A program made the translations under genes and the position numbers. Source: Ectobius pallidus (lineage: Eukaryota > Arthropoda > Insecta > Blattodea > Ectobiidae). Taken from it: a stretch of DNA of 64,000 nt. Each line of letters begins with the position of its first letter. Position 1 is the stretch's first letter. Below, piece after piece: positions 1-9,569 of this stretch. The notes beneath the pieces are model-generated. The model had not been told where the DNA came from. It saw only the letters and a program-made list of their open reading frames with translations, and did not search any database. The DNA is taken from contig CAXKWD010000005.1 in NCBI GenBank assembly GCA_964059195.1, positions 152,363,265 to 152,427,264 of the forward strand, written 5' to 3'.

Positions 1-92
1 TCTGCCATCTGCCTTTGGTAGATGACGCAGAGGTCGGGTGGTAGGCCTTGTACCTTCAGGGATGTAGCGCCACGGAGTTTGGTTTAATTTAC
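1..92 (+). repeat. SINE-A 3' end, cut by the window edge
   Basis: The segment matches the 3' body of the tRNA-headed SINE at 51821-52115 and, inverted, at 35826-36117. The shared landmarks are a GATGACGCAG-like word, a 'gatgtagcgccacggagttt' stretch and a T-rich end. The tRNA-like head would lie outside the window. Confidence 0.7.
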
Positions 93-98
93 ATTTAT

Positions 99-125
99 GG
101 CGTAGGGGATGCGTTCGTTCTCCGT
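99..125 (+). repeat. short fragment of SINE-B head
   Basis: About 24 bases (GGCGTAGGGGATGCGTTCG and a few more) match the first part of the SINE-B copy at 22748. The match stops before the B box, so this is only a scrap. Confidence 0.35.
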
Positions 126-135
126 ACACAGCAAG

Positions 136-910
136 CTTGAGTTCTTCAGTTCGGTAGATATTTTCGGTATCTGTATGTCTATATAATATAAAGACATTTT
201 GGTTTAATGTTAAGTTTATAATGAAATGCTAGTAGGGTCAGAAGCATTTACTTTTTAAAAATCAATGCTATACGGTATGATACTTTTTGTTTGTTTGTTT
301 TGTGTGTATAATAATATACACAGTTGACGGTGAAATTTAATACACTCTGGGAAGTCAAAAATATCTGCAGTGGAGTATGAGCTTGTATTTGCTCATCTTT
401 CGATTTTATTGGTAAATTGATAAGATTATAGAGATCTATCTGTGGTTTTATTTAGTATTTAGTATTCCTATAACTTACAAGTGCCTCTTTTGTACGAAAA
501 TACGGTTCTTATTTCTGTATATTAACTGGTGCTTTTGCAATTTAAATATGCTCTTCTTCATTTCATACAGCTTATCGCATTCTATATGAGATTTACAAGT
601 GGAATCGGTTTTCAGTCTTGTGAAAAGTGAGAAACAAAATGCGGTTACTCATGTTGAGATTCAGACATGTAAGGATTTTCTACCTAGTACTTCTGAACTT
701 TCGGTTTACCGCCATTGTACACACAATTTCTTTTACAAAGAGCGTAATTCTAACTGCGTTAAAGGTAGCGATCGTTTTGTCCTATCCTATCCCTCTGTAG
801 ACTTGACTTTGGATTGTAGAACCACATGATTCCGGTTAGTCTTAAATCAATCTGAGAACCGCTACATGGTCCTGGCCTTAGAGGCTACACACAAAAACCA
901 AACACTAATG
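136..910. other. no recognisable feature
   Basis: AT-rich sequence with a 76-codon open frame at 599-829 that shows no domain, no composition bias and no repeat partner. I see no supported gene or element. Confidence 0.5.
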
Positions 911-1282
911 AATGATCTCGGGTTAAATTAGAGACGCTTTCTCTGCTTCTCCTCTCCAACCCACACTCCATAAACATGCTAAAGTCTGTGTGTGAATGAA
1001 AACAAAAGCAGAATAATTGCGGGGCACACAGCCTTCTTTATGCTTCTAGATGGAAGCGAACCATTCCCAGCTTTGAGGATTTTTAGGTTGGAGATTTTCT
1101 ACAGCGCAGTGTTTATGAACATGGAAATGAAATTCGAAACAGGGTGATTAATTCATATGGAATATATCTTTGTGCACTGGCTTGCAGTATGTGTTATTGA
1201 TTTTGCTGGTGCTAGCTCAGGTAACGTAATTTTAAATTGCATGTTCATATTTTACGAATAATTAATGTTTTAGTGATTGTTG
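911..1282 (+). repeat. dispersed repeat, inverted partner of 11741-12222
   Basis: The sequence matches the reverse complement of 11741-12222 nearly end to end. Shared words include GGGTTAAATTAGAGACGC at one end and TAGTGATTGTT at the other. The other copy carries roughly 90 extra bases (about 12066-12155) absent here. No terminal repeats or coding frame were recognised; the family is unknown to me. Confidence 0.75.
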
Positions 1283-1455
1283 GACTGAAGTTAAATTTAT
1301 ATCAACCCTTTCAGAGCTGCACACCGGGAGACGGTGAAGGTCCAGAAATAATTTACCTAATTCTTGACATAAATATTTACATTCCATTTTGAAATAAAAC
1401 ATATTGACAATTAAGCAAACAATTGAAAACTAATTAACATTATATAAGTGATCAT

Positions 1456-2216
1456 CAGGGCCCGGATTCTAATGACATGTCATCTTTTTATCGATGCTGC
1501 ATAGACATTGCCAACTTGTAGACAAATCCTAATCATGGCCTCTAGATTATAGAAATGCATTTTTATTAGGTCATTTTTTGTCATTTTTTGCAATTTTATA
1601 TTTTTAGGGCATTTATTTCAATTTTAGGTCATTATTTTGTCATTTTCGTGTGATTTGCTACTTTATTTAGTCATTTTCATTTATTTACATTGAATGTATT
1701 AACTTTTTCGTCGCTAGCGGTGCTCTCTTTGAAGTGTTGTTTGTTTAATGCAAGAAGGAAAAATTCGGCGTTAAGTGTTGTCATGTCTCAGTCGGAAATG
1801 AGAATCGAAAAAACGCCAAAATTTTGTATTATATTTCTATTGTTATAAGATTGACTTGGCACCAGAGTCTGCCATTTGCTTGGATTTCAGAGTTCAAACT
1901 ACTGTTTACCCTCAATAAACAACAATATAATCCGACAGACCACAAAAGGAAATGCCGAATTTCGACTCACCAGTCCCTCAGTGCCAGTATAAATTTCCGT
2001 GAGAAAAGAACATTCACAACATTACAGTTATTTACAGTTTTACAATTATGTACAAACTAATCTATAGCTTTGTGTGTACAATAATAATTTTTTTTATGAA
2101 TAAAGTATCAGTTTTTAGGTAATTTTTTATAATTATTAAGTCATTTTCTTTAAAATTTAGTGTCATTTTATAGGTCATTTTTCAAACAATTTTAGGTCAT
2201 CAGAATCCGGGCCCTG
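1456..2216. mobile_element. hAT-type non-autonomous element (family 1), 761 bp
   Basis: Ends are CAGGGCCCGGATTCT and its inverse AGAATCCGGGCCCTG. The perfect 8-bp direct repeat GTGATCAT flanks it at 1448-1455 and 2217-2224 and fits the Ac-type pattern nTnnnnAn. Inside are many TTTTAGGTCAT/GTCATTTT subterminal motifs. A 78-codon frame at 1824-2060 may be a scrap of a transposase N-terminus (it has a D-H-K-R-K run resembling the end of a BED-like finger), but that is guesswork. Confidence 0.85.
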
Positions 2217-2349
2217 GTGATCATAAATAAAATGAAGAGAATCTTTTAATATCTTTAAACAACATTTAGACCCATTTGGGTCGTCCGCAAGAAGCAGAAG
2301 TTTACGTTCCACAATAACATTTATCTAAAAAAAAAATGTAGGATACAAG

Positions 2350-2499
2350 AACCTAAACATTGTACTAAATGTTTTCCTTGCAGTCCTGCACGAATCTACA
2401 ATTTTCGTGAGAAATTGAGTCTCGCGCATTTCTGGGTTAAAGTTTTGTTGGTATCAGTTCGGAATTTTAAAGAATTTCTTTAACTTTAAAATTGTGACC

Positions 2500-2503
<4 letters not shown>
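2350..2503. repeat. outer left arm (A) of a large inverted repeat
   Basis: 2405-2503 is the reverse complement of about 7946-8036, with shared blocks such as CTTTAACCCAGAAATGCGCG. The upstream part (GTTTTCCTTGCAGTCC at about 2370) belongs to a diverged motif family also seen near 10090, 47520 and 59775. Confidence 0.7.
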
Positions 2504-2532
<29 letters not shown>

Positions 2533-2563
2533 AATAATAATAACAATAACAACAATAACAATA
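2504..2563. repeat. (AAT)n microsatellite, imperfect
   Basis: An AAT tract with GAT and AAC interruptions. It mirrors the (ATT)n at 3293-3332 plus 7936-7950 in the opposite arm. Confidence 0.9.
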
Positions 2564-2582
2564 ATATTGGTGTTCTATGATG

Positions 2583-2917
2583 CATAGGCGTAACCAGGCC
2601 GACCATATGGGGGGGTTATAACATCCGCGGGGTCTGGGAGGTATGGAATACCCCCAGGGAGAGGGGGTCCGGGGGTCCTCCCCCGGAAAATTTTAAAAAG
2701 TAAGATGCAAAATAACTAGTTTTAAGCTTCCGGGGGTCTTCCCCCGGAAAATTTTAAAAATTAAGACGCAAAATAACTAGTTTTAAGCTTCCCACGCTTT
2801 ATACTTGTATTAAGTAATTTATGGGCAGACTTAAACAAATTATAGAATTTTCCTTTTTTTAATCAATGGGGGGGGGGGTTCAAACCCCCAAACCCCCCCC
2901 CCCTTGGTACGCCTATG
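2583..2917. mobile_element. hAT-type MITE with GC-rich tandem hairpins (2 units)
   Basis: Ends CATAGGCGTA and TACGCCTATG are inverted, and the perfect 8-bp direct repeat CTATGATG flanks the element at 2575-2582 and 2918-2925. The interior carries tandem units of about 58 bp, each with a CCGGGGG...CCCCCGG stem followed by AAAATTTTAAAAA. A second copy with three units lies at 29254-29651. No coding capacity. Confidence 0.9.
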
Positions 2918-3001
2918 CTATGATGGTAACACATCTCTAGATTGGCTATAGTTTTGATGCCAATTGAATTTAAAAGAATTGAACTTGAAACATTGAAAAT
3001 A

Positions 3002-3185
3002 CGAGGGTGGAACGAAAAAACGGACAATATATATTTTTTTTACAAAAAGTTTAATAGGTAATTTTTCAAACAAATGTACACATGAAGGGACATCTTTTGT
3101 CTATATTTCTATATAGTCGCCAAGTTTCTCAGCACATTTCTCCCATCGTGGTAACAGTTTCAAAATACCCTGTTATGAACCCTCG
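3002..3185 (-). mobile_element. mariner-derived MITE, 184 bp
   Basis: Starts CGAGGGTGGAACGAAAAA and ends GAACCCTCG, with TA on both sides (3000-3001 and 3186-3187). Most of it is the reverse complement of the 3' end of the mariner at about 8395-8568, including the motif TATATAGTCGCCAAGTTT. Internal transposase sequence upstream of that is deleted. Confidence 0.8.
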
Positions 3186-3290
3186 TATATTCAATGTTTC
3201 AAGTTTAATTCTTTTAAACTCAATTTGCACACCTACAGCATCAAAACTACAGCCAGTCTAGAGAACTGTTACCATCACAGAACACAAATA

Positions 3291-3292
<2 letters not shown>

Positions 3293-3332
<40 letters not shown>
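3293..3332. repeat. (TTA)n target microsatellite, 5' side of LINE
   Basis: A pure ATT/TTA tract. It and the short tract at 7936-7950 flank the LINE and appear to be the insertion target. Confidence 0.9.
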
Positions 3333-3333
<1 letters not shown>

Positions 3334-4535
3334 AAACATCTATAGAGGCTACACTCTACCACAAGGATGGTGAGAGCACCTACGTTTGTGATAAGTGCAC
3401 TCAATTAAGGAAAGCCCTCAGGAATGATGATACTCCTGTTAGATCTAGATCTAATTCAGTTCCTGATGAGAGTATATCTGCAGCTCACATTCACCCAGGG
3501 AGGTGTAACACCTTGGATAGCAAACTTGAAGCCATTATTGAGGCTAATAAATCTTCATCAGTAGCAGTGTCAGCTATTACTGAACTGCTGACAAAAATCC
3601 TCTCCGAGGTCTCTGACCTAAGAGAGGAAAACAAAAATCTACGGAAAGAGATCTATGGCCTCCGAGATCTCCTAAACGAATCTTCACCACGAGTCCAACA
3701 AGGAGCTAGTTCAAGTGGTACCAATATTCCCCAGCAGCCTAGCAAGAAAGTGGCAAATATCATCCAACCGGCTAAATACTCTGAAGTGGTGGCTGCCATC
3801 AATAGAGAAACTACCTCTGCCAACAGTGGAAATCCTACCTATACCAGTAATGGTTCAGGTGGTGTTTCAGCTTCCTCAAGCCGCAGTGTCAAACTGCCAG
3901 TGCCCAATCGGGCCACTACAAGTGCCAGTTCCAGTGCCAGTGTGTCTAGTGCCATTAATTCTAATCTCGCAGTGCCCACTGCACTCAGTGCCCCGGAATC
4001 CGATAGAGGTGACACCAATGACGGCTTCACAGTTGTATCTAAAAAACCTAGGGTTAAGAAGGCCCCGCTAATAGGAGTTAGGAATTCTTCCTCACTACCA
4101 GTAGTTGCCAAACCAACTAGAGGTAAAGCCTTATTCGTGTCACGCTATGGTAACACTGTAAACGCGGAAGATATTGCAGAATCCTTACGTACCCAGGTAA
4201 ATCTCAAAACATTTGCAGTAACAAAGCTGAAAACTAAATTTAATTCTTATGCCAGTTTTCATATTTCTGTTTGTGAGGAAGATTTCCCTCTTATTAATAA
4301 TGTAGATATCTGGCCTACAGGGGTGCTGTTTTTTCCATTCCGTGGCCGCCTACAAAAGGAACAAATCGCGCCCACCAGTCCTGACCCAGCTGTATGTAGC
4401 CCTACAACGAAGTCGCAGGGTAAACCTCCTGAAAAAACTCCTGAAAAATCCAGTAGATCTTCCCCTAGAAAGATTATGGATACACTGCTAGCCAGAACAT
4501 CTTCTAAAAGCAGCCTTGGAGGGGGCTCTCCTTAA
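3333..4535 (+). CDS. LINE ORF1 protein, N-terminus missing
   Basis: ORF1 of the retrotransposon; by family knowledge it is the RNA-binding protein that packages the element's transcript. The visible part opens with GESTYVCDKC, which looks like the last Cys-x2-Cys of a PHD-type finger whose first half is lost. A likely coiled coil follows (LREENKNLRKEIYGLRDLL, about 3610-3672), then a long Ser/Thr/Ala-rich linker, then a compact domain at about 4123-4350 (KALFVSRYG...YASFHISV...WPTGVLFFPFRGRL) of the kind found in Jockey/CR1 ORF1 C-termini. The tail is basic and Pro/Ser-rich. The frame stays open upstream to an ATG at 3225, but that part is translated flank and microsatellite (a poly-Leu run), so I begin the real coding part at 3333. 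The stop lies 6 bases before the ORF2 ATG. Probably not functional without the N-terminus. Confidence 0.8.
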
Positions 4536-4541
4536 CCCTAA

Positions 4542-7349
4542 ATGGCAAATAGTTGTGATCATATGGATCAGTCTATGTTTAGTAACAGCAATTTAGGCAC
4601 TGAAATTTATTACCAAAATGTTCGTGGTTTAAGAACTAAATCCACGGACCTTTTCGACAATATTAACACAAATGAACCCATCATCATTTGTCTTACTGAA
4701 ACATGGTTAAATGATGACCATTATGATCACAATTATTTTCCTGAAATATATCAGGTGTACAGATCTGACAGAAAATATACACTAGTTAGCCAAACTCGGG
4801 GAGGAGGGTCTTTAATTGCCATCAGCAACAGTGTCAGGCATAAACGTAGACCTGAATTAGAACAGACAGATGAATGTGTGTGGATTGAGTTAACTCTCAA
4901 AAATGCTCAGCCTATTTTAATTGGATGCCATTATTTTGCGCCCAATACGAGTATTGCTGCATTTCAGCAGTATTTTAATTTTCTCGAAAATAATTTAGAT
5001 TGTAACAACTTTCAGGTCATTTTACTCGGTGATTTTAATATCCCTGGTTTCAATTGGCTGGCAGGTGTTGCACCTAACTTATATCACTATCATAAAATTA
5101 AAGGTGAAATTGTACACCAAACATGCTCTTTCCTAAATTTGTCTCAAATCAATGACACTGTCCCTAGTAAAAATTTATTAGACTTAGTTTTTACAAGTCT
5201 GGATGAGATCACTGTATCAATACCGGATTATGCACTGGTGAATATTGATAACTATCATCCCCCTATTGTTATGAATTTAATTAGCCAAGTGAGTGAAGGT
5301 ACTCAGTTCCCAACAGAAAGTTTATGCTATCACAAAGGTGACTATTATAAACTATACAACACATTAGCTTCATCTGACTGGTCCGCAGTGTATAATCAAA
5401 AATCACCTGACACTGCTGTTGAAAATCTTGCATATTTAGTTAGTGATGCAATTAATAAGTCAATCCCTAAAACATTTGCTGTTAAACCAAAATATCCGGC
5501 TTGGTTTTCAAGAGAGCTTAAATTATATATAAGGAAAAAGAAACATTATCATCGACTTTTTAAAAAACACTCGACTGATTTGTATTATCAATGTTTCTCA
5601 GATTACCGAAGATTGGTAAAAGTAACTATTAAAATTGATAGGCAAAAATGGTACAAATCAATCGATCAAGATTTAAAGTCAAACCCTGCTAAATTTTGGA
5701 GTTATGTTTCGAAGTTACGAAATAAAAACGATCCCGTATTGCATGTTAAAATTAACAATACCATTGTTTCAGAACCATCAAAGCTAGTGAATATTTTCGC
5801 AGAGCATTTTCAGATTATAAATACGCCCACTAATGAAGTACCTGGGCCCTATGCTCAAACTGTCACATCTGAATGCCTACATGTTCCAACTATCGTAGAT
5901 TCCGATGTCTTGGTAGCTATTCGACACTTGAAACCATCTAAGAGTTCGGGACTCGACCAGATACCAAGCTTTATTGTTAAGGGGTGTGCCCCAATACTGA
6001 CACCTGTACTTACATATGTGTATAACCTTTCGCTGGAAACAGAAACTTTTCCTTCAATTTGGAAAATTTCTGCTATCAGACCGGTACACAAGAAAGGCAA
6101 AAGCAAAGAATTGGCAAATTTTAGGCCCATAGCCATATTAAATACATTTTCAAAAATTTTTGAAACCATCATTCATAAACATATTTCATTTTTCAGTAAA
6201 AATAAATTAAATGATTTCCAGCATGGTTTTACCAAGGACATGTCCACAGCAACCAATATTATCACTTTTCTCAATGACATACTTAAAGAAAATTGCTCAC
6301 AATCGCAATCAGATGCCATATTTTTTGACCTGAGCAGAGCATTTGATGTAGTAAATCACGATCTTCTTGTTAAAAAATTGAGTAATTTAGGTCTACATAA
6401 CAAGTATGTCAATTGGTTTTCAAGTTATTTAAGAAACAGATCTGCTCGAGTTAGAATATCTAACTATTTTTCAGAGCCTTTTTACATACCAGATGGTGTA
6501 CCCCAGGGGTCAGTGTTGGGTCCTTTCTTGTTCTTAGTTTTTATTAACGACATATCTAATATGCTAACATGTAAGAAAATAGCATACGCAGACGACCTAT
6601 GTATATGGAATAAAATATCTACGGCTTCGGACTGCAAATTACTGCAAAGGAATATCGATTACATACACCAGTGGTGTAAATCAAATTTAATGATAATTAA
6701 CACCAGTAAGACGCAGAGTATGATATTTAGTAGAAAAACTAACCAAATAATATACAATTATCGTCTTGGCCAAAACATAATAGCACGTTCAGAAAATATA
6801 AAATACCTTGGAGTTTATCTTGACTCAAAATTATATTTTCATGTCCATATTGACCATATTTTCACACAGGCTTTAAAAACTCTTGGATTAGTTCGTTTAA
6901 TTTCTCAAAATTTAAAAAGCATAGAGTCATTACTTACTCTTTACAAATTTTTAATTCGCAGTGGCTTAGAATATTGTAGTGTTGCTTATAACAGCATTAC
7001 AATATCTGACAGTAATAAGCTGGAACGAATACAAAGAAAATTTGTTTCCCTTATACGTAATAAGTTTAACAGAAATTTGGACTATGAAGATATACTTAAG
7101 TTATTAAATTTGGAAACATTATATAATAGGCGTGTTTCTGCAGATGCTAATTTCATAGCTAAAGTCTTTCGTGGGGAAATACATTGCAAATCAATTTTAG
7201 ATAGCATAGGGCTCTCTGTCCCATATGCACGAGGAACAAGAAATCGAACAATTTTTTCTGTTCAACAGCCATATGTGATTCCTTCTAACAGAATGGCTAT
7301 TGCTTGCAATGCCCTATTTAAAAATTCTGATATATTCCACAAGCAGTGA
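4542..7349 (+). CDS. LINE ORF2: endonuclease-reverse transcriptase, intact
   Basis: A 935-residue protein that would nick target DNA and reverse-transcribe the element's RNA at the nick. The N-terminal apurinic-type endonuclease shows N26 (YYQNVRG), E53 (TETW), SDR and GGGS turns near 75-90, GDFN at 163-166, LLDLVFTS near 210, and NYHPP where the family usually has SDHxP. A linker rich in KK and W follows (about 320-420). The reverse transcriptase spans about 455-740: LKPSKSSGLDQIP, FRPIAILNTFSKIFE, catalytic FFDLSRAFD (D596), GVPQGSVLGP at 652 and YADD at 682-685. The C-terminal part has the usual SGLEYCSVAYN and LERIQRKFV blocks. The length is normal and there are no stops or frameshifts. 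The ATG at 4542 is the first after the ORF1 stop. The close spacing suggests reinitiation or a similar coupling. SDH being replaced by NYHPP is the only odd catalytic-site feature. Confidence 0.93.
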   Translation: MANSCDHMDQSMFSNSNLGTEIYYQNVRGLRTKSTDLFDNINTNEPIIICLTETWLNDDHYDHNYFPEIYQVYRSDRKYTLVSQTRGGGSLIAISNSVRHKRRPELEQTDECVWIELTLKNAQPILIGCHYFAPNTSIAAFQQYFNFLENNLDCNNFQVILLGDFNIPGFNWLAGVAPNLYHYHKIKGEIVHQTCSFLNLSQINDTVPSKNLLDLVFTSLDEITVSIPDYALVNIDNYHPPIVMNLISQVSEGTQFPTESLCYHKGDYYKLYNTLASSDWSAVYNQKSPDTAVENLAYLVSDAINKSIPKTFAVKPKYPAWFSRELKLYIRKKKHYHRLFKKHSTDLYYQCFSDYRRLVKVTIKIDRQKWYKSIDQDLKSNPAKFWSYVSKLRNKNDPVLHVKINNTIVSEPSKLVNIFAEHFQIINTPTNEVPGPYAQTVTSECLHVPTIVDSDVLVAIRHLKPSKSSGLDQIPSFIVKGCAPILTPVLTYVYNLSLETETFPSIWKISAIRPVHKKGKSKELANFRPIAILNTFSKIFETIIHKHISFFSKNKLNDFQHGFTKDMSTATNIITFLNDILKENCSQSQSDAIFFDLSRAFDVVNHDLLVKKLSNLGLHNKYVNWFSSYLRNRSARVRISNYFSEPFYIPDGVPQGSVLGPFLFLVFINDISNMLTCKKIAYADDLCIWNKISTASDCKLLQRNIDYIHQWCKSNLMIINTSKTQSMIFSRKTNQIIYNYRLGQNIIARSENIKYLGVYLDSKLYFHVHIDHIFTQALKTLGLVRLISQNLKSIESLLTLYKFLIRSGLEYCSVAYNSITISDSNKLERIQRKFVSLIRNKFNRNLDYEDILKLLNLETLYNRRVSADANFIAKVFRGEIHCKSILDSIGLSVPYARGTRNRTIFSVQQPYVIPSNRMAIACNALFKNSDIFHKQ

Positions 7350-7401
7350 TTATTATTACTGTTATCATTATTATTATTATCACTATTATTATTATTATTA
7401 C

Positions 7402-7460
<59 letters not shown>
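7350..7460. repeat. (TTA)n tract in the LINE 3' UTR
   Basis: About 110 bases of TTA/ATT units with a few C interruptions begin right after the ORF2 stop. It inflates spurious poly-Asn and poly-Tyr frames on the two strands. It could be part of the element or a later expansion. Confidence 0.9.
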
Positions 7461-7461
<1 letters not shown>

Positions 7462-7935
7462 CACACAAGACTGACAAGGACTCATTCATTATTTTGATAA
7501 AACGGCCATATGCTCTACAAGTTTAACAAGAAATGTAATGACACAATTTTTAATTAAAGAATGCGACCTGCTTTCCTCAAATATAAACATATAAACTAGT
7601 GTCTGCATTGAATTATAAGTAAAGAATGTGCTGACGTAACGAAGTTCATGCTATTGACATAGCACTGCTGACCGCACAATCAATCATGTTAAAACTGCAG
7701 ACTTGTCAGTTAGGTAGTCAGATGTCTAATTATGTGTTATCTTGTAATTCCTGTTGTATATGTAATTCTTTTATTATTGTAAATAATATATCATCATCAT
7801 AATTCACCACTGCCATTCCTTTATCATAATTCATTTATCATAATTCATTCTAATATTAAGTAGAAGCCTACTGTTTAAAATTTGTAAAAATTGTCTGTAG
7901 CTTCTATAAATAAATAATTGAAATTGAAATTGAAA
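7460..7935 (+). other. LINE 3' UTR and A-rich tail
   Basis: Non-coding sequence ending in AATAAATAATTG and repeated AAATTG units, typical of a Jockey/CR1-type 3' end. The AATAAA-like word near 7909 may be a processing signal. Confidence 0.65.
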
Positions 7936-7945
7936 ATTATTATTA

Positions 7946-8036
7946 TTATTGGTCATCATTTTAAAGTTAAAGAAACTCTTTATAGTTCTGAACAGATACC
8001 AACAAAACTTTAACCCAGAAATGCGCGAAACTAAGT
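7946..8036. repeat. outer right arm (A') of a large inverted repeat
   Basis: Reverse-complement partner of 2405-2503, starting at the end of the short (ATT)n tract. Homology fades at about 8036, where the mariner relic begins. Confidence 0.75.
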
Positions 8037-8045
8037 TGTCTATCT

Positions 8046-8138
8046 TGCGAAGTCCGTTCGGTTGGAGTATAGCCATCTGCGGACTGCTGTTTTCTCTTCT
8101 GCATCTGACGCAAAGCGTTTATCGGCAGGAATTTTTTC
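8046..8138 (-). pseudogene. mariner transposase C-terminal fragment, inverted copy
   Basis: About 93 bases equal to the reverse complement of 8301-8396, with few differences. Read on the minus strand it gives the same stretch of transposase (around the RFASNTEMKTAVRRWLHS region). It forms the left arm of a fold-back mariner. Too short and disconnected to be functional. Confidence 0.75.
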
Positions 8139-8568
8139 AGTGAGGTGTAGTGCGATTTTTATGGGCTAAAGGACATAACCTGAGTGAAATTCACAGGGAC
8201 GGCGTGTATGGAGACGACTGTATAGACCGTAGCAATGTCTGCAGGTGGTGTGCATTCTTCGAAGATGGCCGTAGTAAACCTTTCATTTGTTTGGTCCCAT
8301 GAAGAAATTCCTGGCCGGTAAACGCTTTGCATCAAATACAGAAATGAAAACAGCAGTCCGCAGATGGCTACACTCCAACCGAACGGACTTCTATGAACAG
8401 GGTATTTTGAAACTGGTGTCACGATGGGTGAAATGTGTTGATAAACTTGGCGACTATATAGAAAAATAGACAAAAGATGTCCCTTCATGTGTGCTTTTGT
8501 TCGTAATTGCACCTATTAAACTTTTTGTAAAAAAAAAATATTGTGCGTTACTTTTCGATCAACCCTCG
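8139..8568 (+). mobile_element. internally deleted mariner element, right part
   Basis: Contains an N-terminal helix-turn-helix piece, a C-terminal piece and a right terminal repeat ending AACCCTCG followed by TA (8569-8570). The catalytic centre is missing between 8280 and 8299. No separate left end was found; the inverted fragment 8046-8138 takes its place. Confidence 0.8.
8150..8469 (+). pseudogene. mariner transposase, N- and C-terminal parts joined by a deletion
   Basis: Translating 8150-8280 gives VRFLWAKGHNLSEIHRDG then VYGDDCIDRSNVCRWCAF, which is the DNA-binding start of a mariner transposase (usually about 350 residues). The frame then jumps to MKKFLAGKRFASNTEM and ends ...LVSRWVKCVDKLGDYIEK, the family's typical C-terminus with stop at 8467-8469. 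The D,D34D catalytic domain is entirely absent, so the protein could not transpose. The DNA-binding part could still recognise the ends if it were made, but nothing suggests expression. Confidence 0.85.
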
Positions 8569-8570
8569 TA

Positions 8571-9507
8571 TGTTAGACTGAGTATTAGATTATCATTTTA
8601 AAACAGGAAGAAAGCAATAAAGTACTTTTTTTTTTGCTTTGCTTAAAATATTGGTTTAATTGTTTCTATAATTTAGATTTTTATGAAGACAATTAAATAT
8701 AATTTAGCGTATGTTTTAAAATGACCAAATATATTGAATATTTTTCGAGTTTTTAGGCGATTTTTAGAGTGAAATTACAATACCGATCATGATTTTTTCG
8801 CTAAAACGTAATTAAAATTATTTTATAAAAAAACGTTATTTACTCTAGGTAGTGATTGGATCACTCGCAATAATAAAATGCTATCGGAATACTAACGCTG
8901 TCGGAATATTGGTTGATACTTGGGTAAAACTCAAACTTAACACTAAAACAATAACGTTGATAAAAAGGAGGATGGGGGTAAAAGTAAAAAAAAAATGAAA
9001 GAAGTAGTTATACAAAGCTTTACCCAGGGTGCAGAGTATCTGGAATCGGAGCCTGTCTATCATAAGGTCAAGCTAGAAAATAGTATGATCATTGTTTATT
9101 AAGGTACAGAGAGTAATGTGACTGCTGTATATCAGGTTTTTTTGGACTAAGCATACATTCACTTACTTCTTAGCAAATAAGTTTTTCTTAGGTCATGGTT
9201 CTGCTTTGATATATGGAGACTCTACCGCCAGTTAAAGCGAACAATAAAGTGTGACTGATTTATAAGACACGCTGAACTTGACAGACTGATCAGCTGGTTC
9301 AGGGAAGTCATAACGATATCTCCCGCACGTAGCTTTGTCTTTGCTATTTGCTTAGCTAAGTTCTCAGAAAACCACTGTCAAGGGGAATATAAAACATGCT
9401 AGGGTGCTTAGAAATTCTGTTGACCTAAAATCTGTGTTAATGGTGTATTGTGAATATGTACATTCCCATCTCAGTAGTTATGGTGTATGGTGGGAGATCA
9501 GTCTTAT

Positions 9508-9509
<2 letters not shown>
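8571..9509. other. no recognisable feature
   Basis: AT-rich DNA with scattered short stop-bounded frames. I see no transposon ends or coding similarity. Confidence 0.45.

Positions 9510-9542
<33 letters not shown>
9510..9542. repeat. poly(A) tract, 33 bases
   Basis: An uninterrupted A run, possibly the tail of a retroposed sequence, but no recognisable body lies directly upstream. Confidence 0.9.
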
Positions 9543-9545
<3 letters not shown>

Positions 9546-9569
9546 TGCGTGGAACGCCACGCGACAGAA

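Larger units (their letters stand above)
2564..3292. repeat. inner inverted repeat (B/B') around a mariner MITE
   Basis: Left arm 2564-2582 plus 2926-2999 (split by the hAT MITE) matches the reverse complement of 3188-3292; words such as GTGTTCTRTGATGGTAACA and TTTGAATTGAACTTGAAACATTG-like blocks recur in mirror order. The centre is the mariner MITE at 3002-3185. Confidence 0.75.
3333..7935 (+). mobile_element. Jockey/CR1-like non-LTR retrotransposon, 5'-truncated
   Basis: The element holds ORF1 (start missing), ORF2 with apurinic-type endonuclease and reverse transcriptase, a 3' UTR of about 590 bases and an A-rich tail built of AAATTG units near 7917-7935. It has no LTRs. The 5' break falls inside ORF1, as is usual for target-primed reverse transcription. 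Both flanks are (ATT)n, so the target duplication cannot be measured. The insertion splits the right arm of the inverted repeat described at 2350-2503 and 7946-8036. Confidence 0.88.

Noticed and set aside
3225..3332. Upstream extension of ORF1 to an ATG at 3225
   Set aside because: It translates the inverted-repeat arm and the (TTA)n tract as poly-Leu; the element starts at about 3333.
3715..4111. Open frames at 3715-4071 (+) and 3839-4111 (-)
   Set aside because: Shadows of ORF1 in other frames with repetitive composition.
5855..6172. 105-codon minus-strand frame
   Set aside because: Shadow of the reverse transcriptase gene.
7262..7497. Poly-Asn and poly-Tyr open frames on both strands
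   Set aside because: They are translations of the (TTA)n microsatellite and the end of ORF2.
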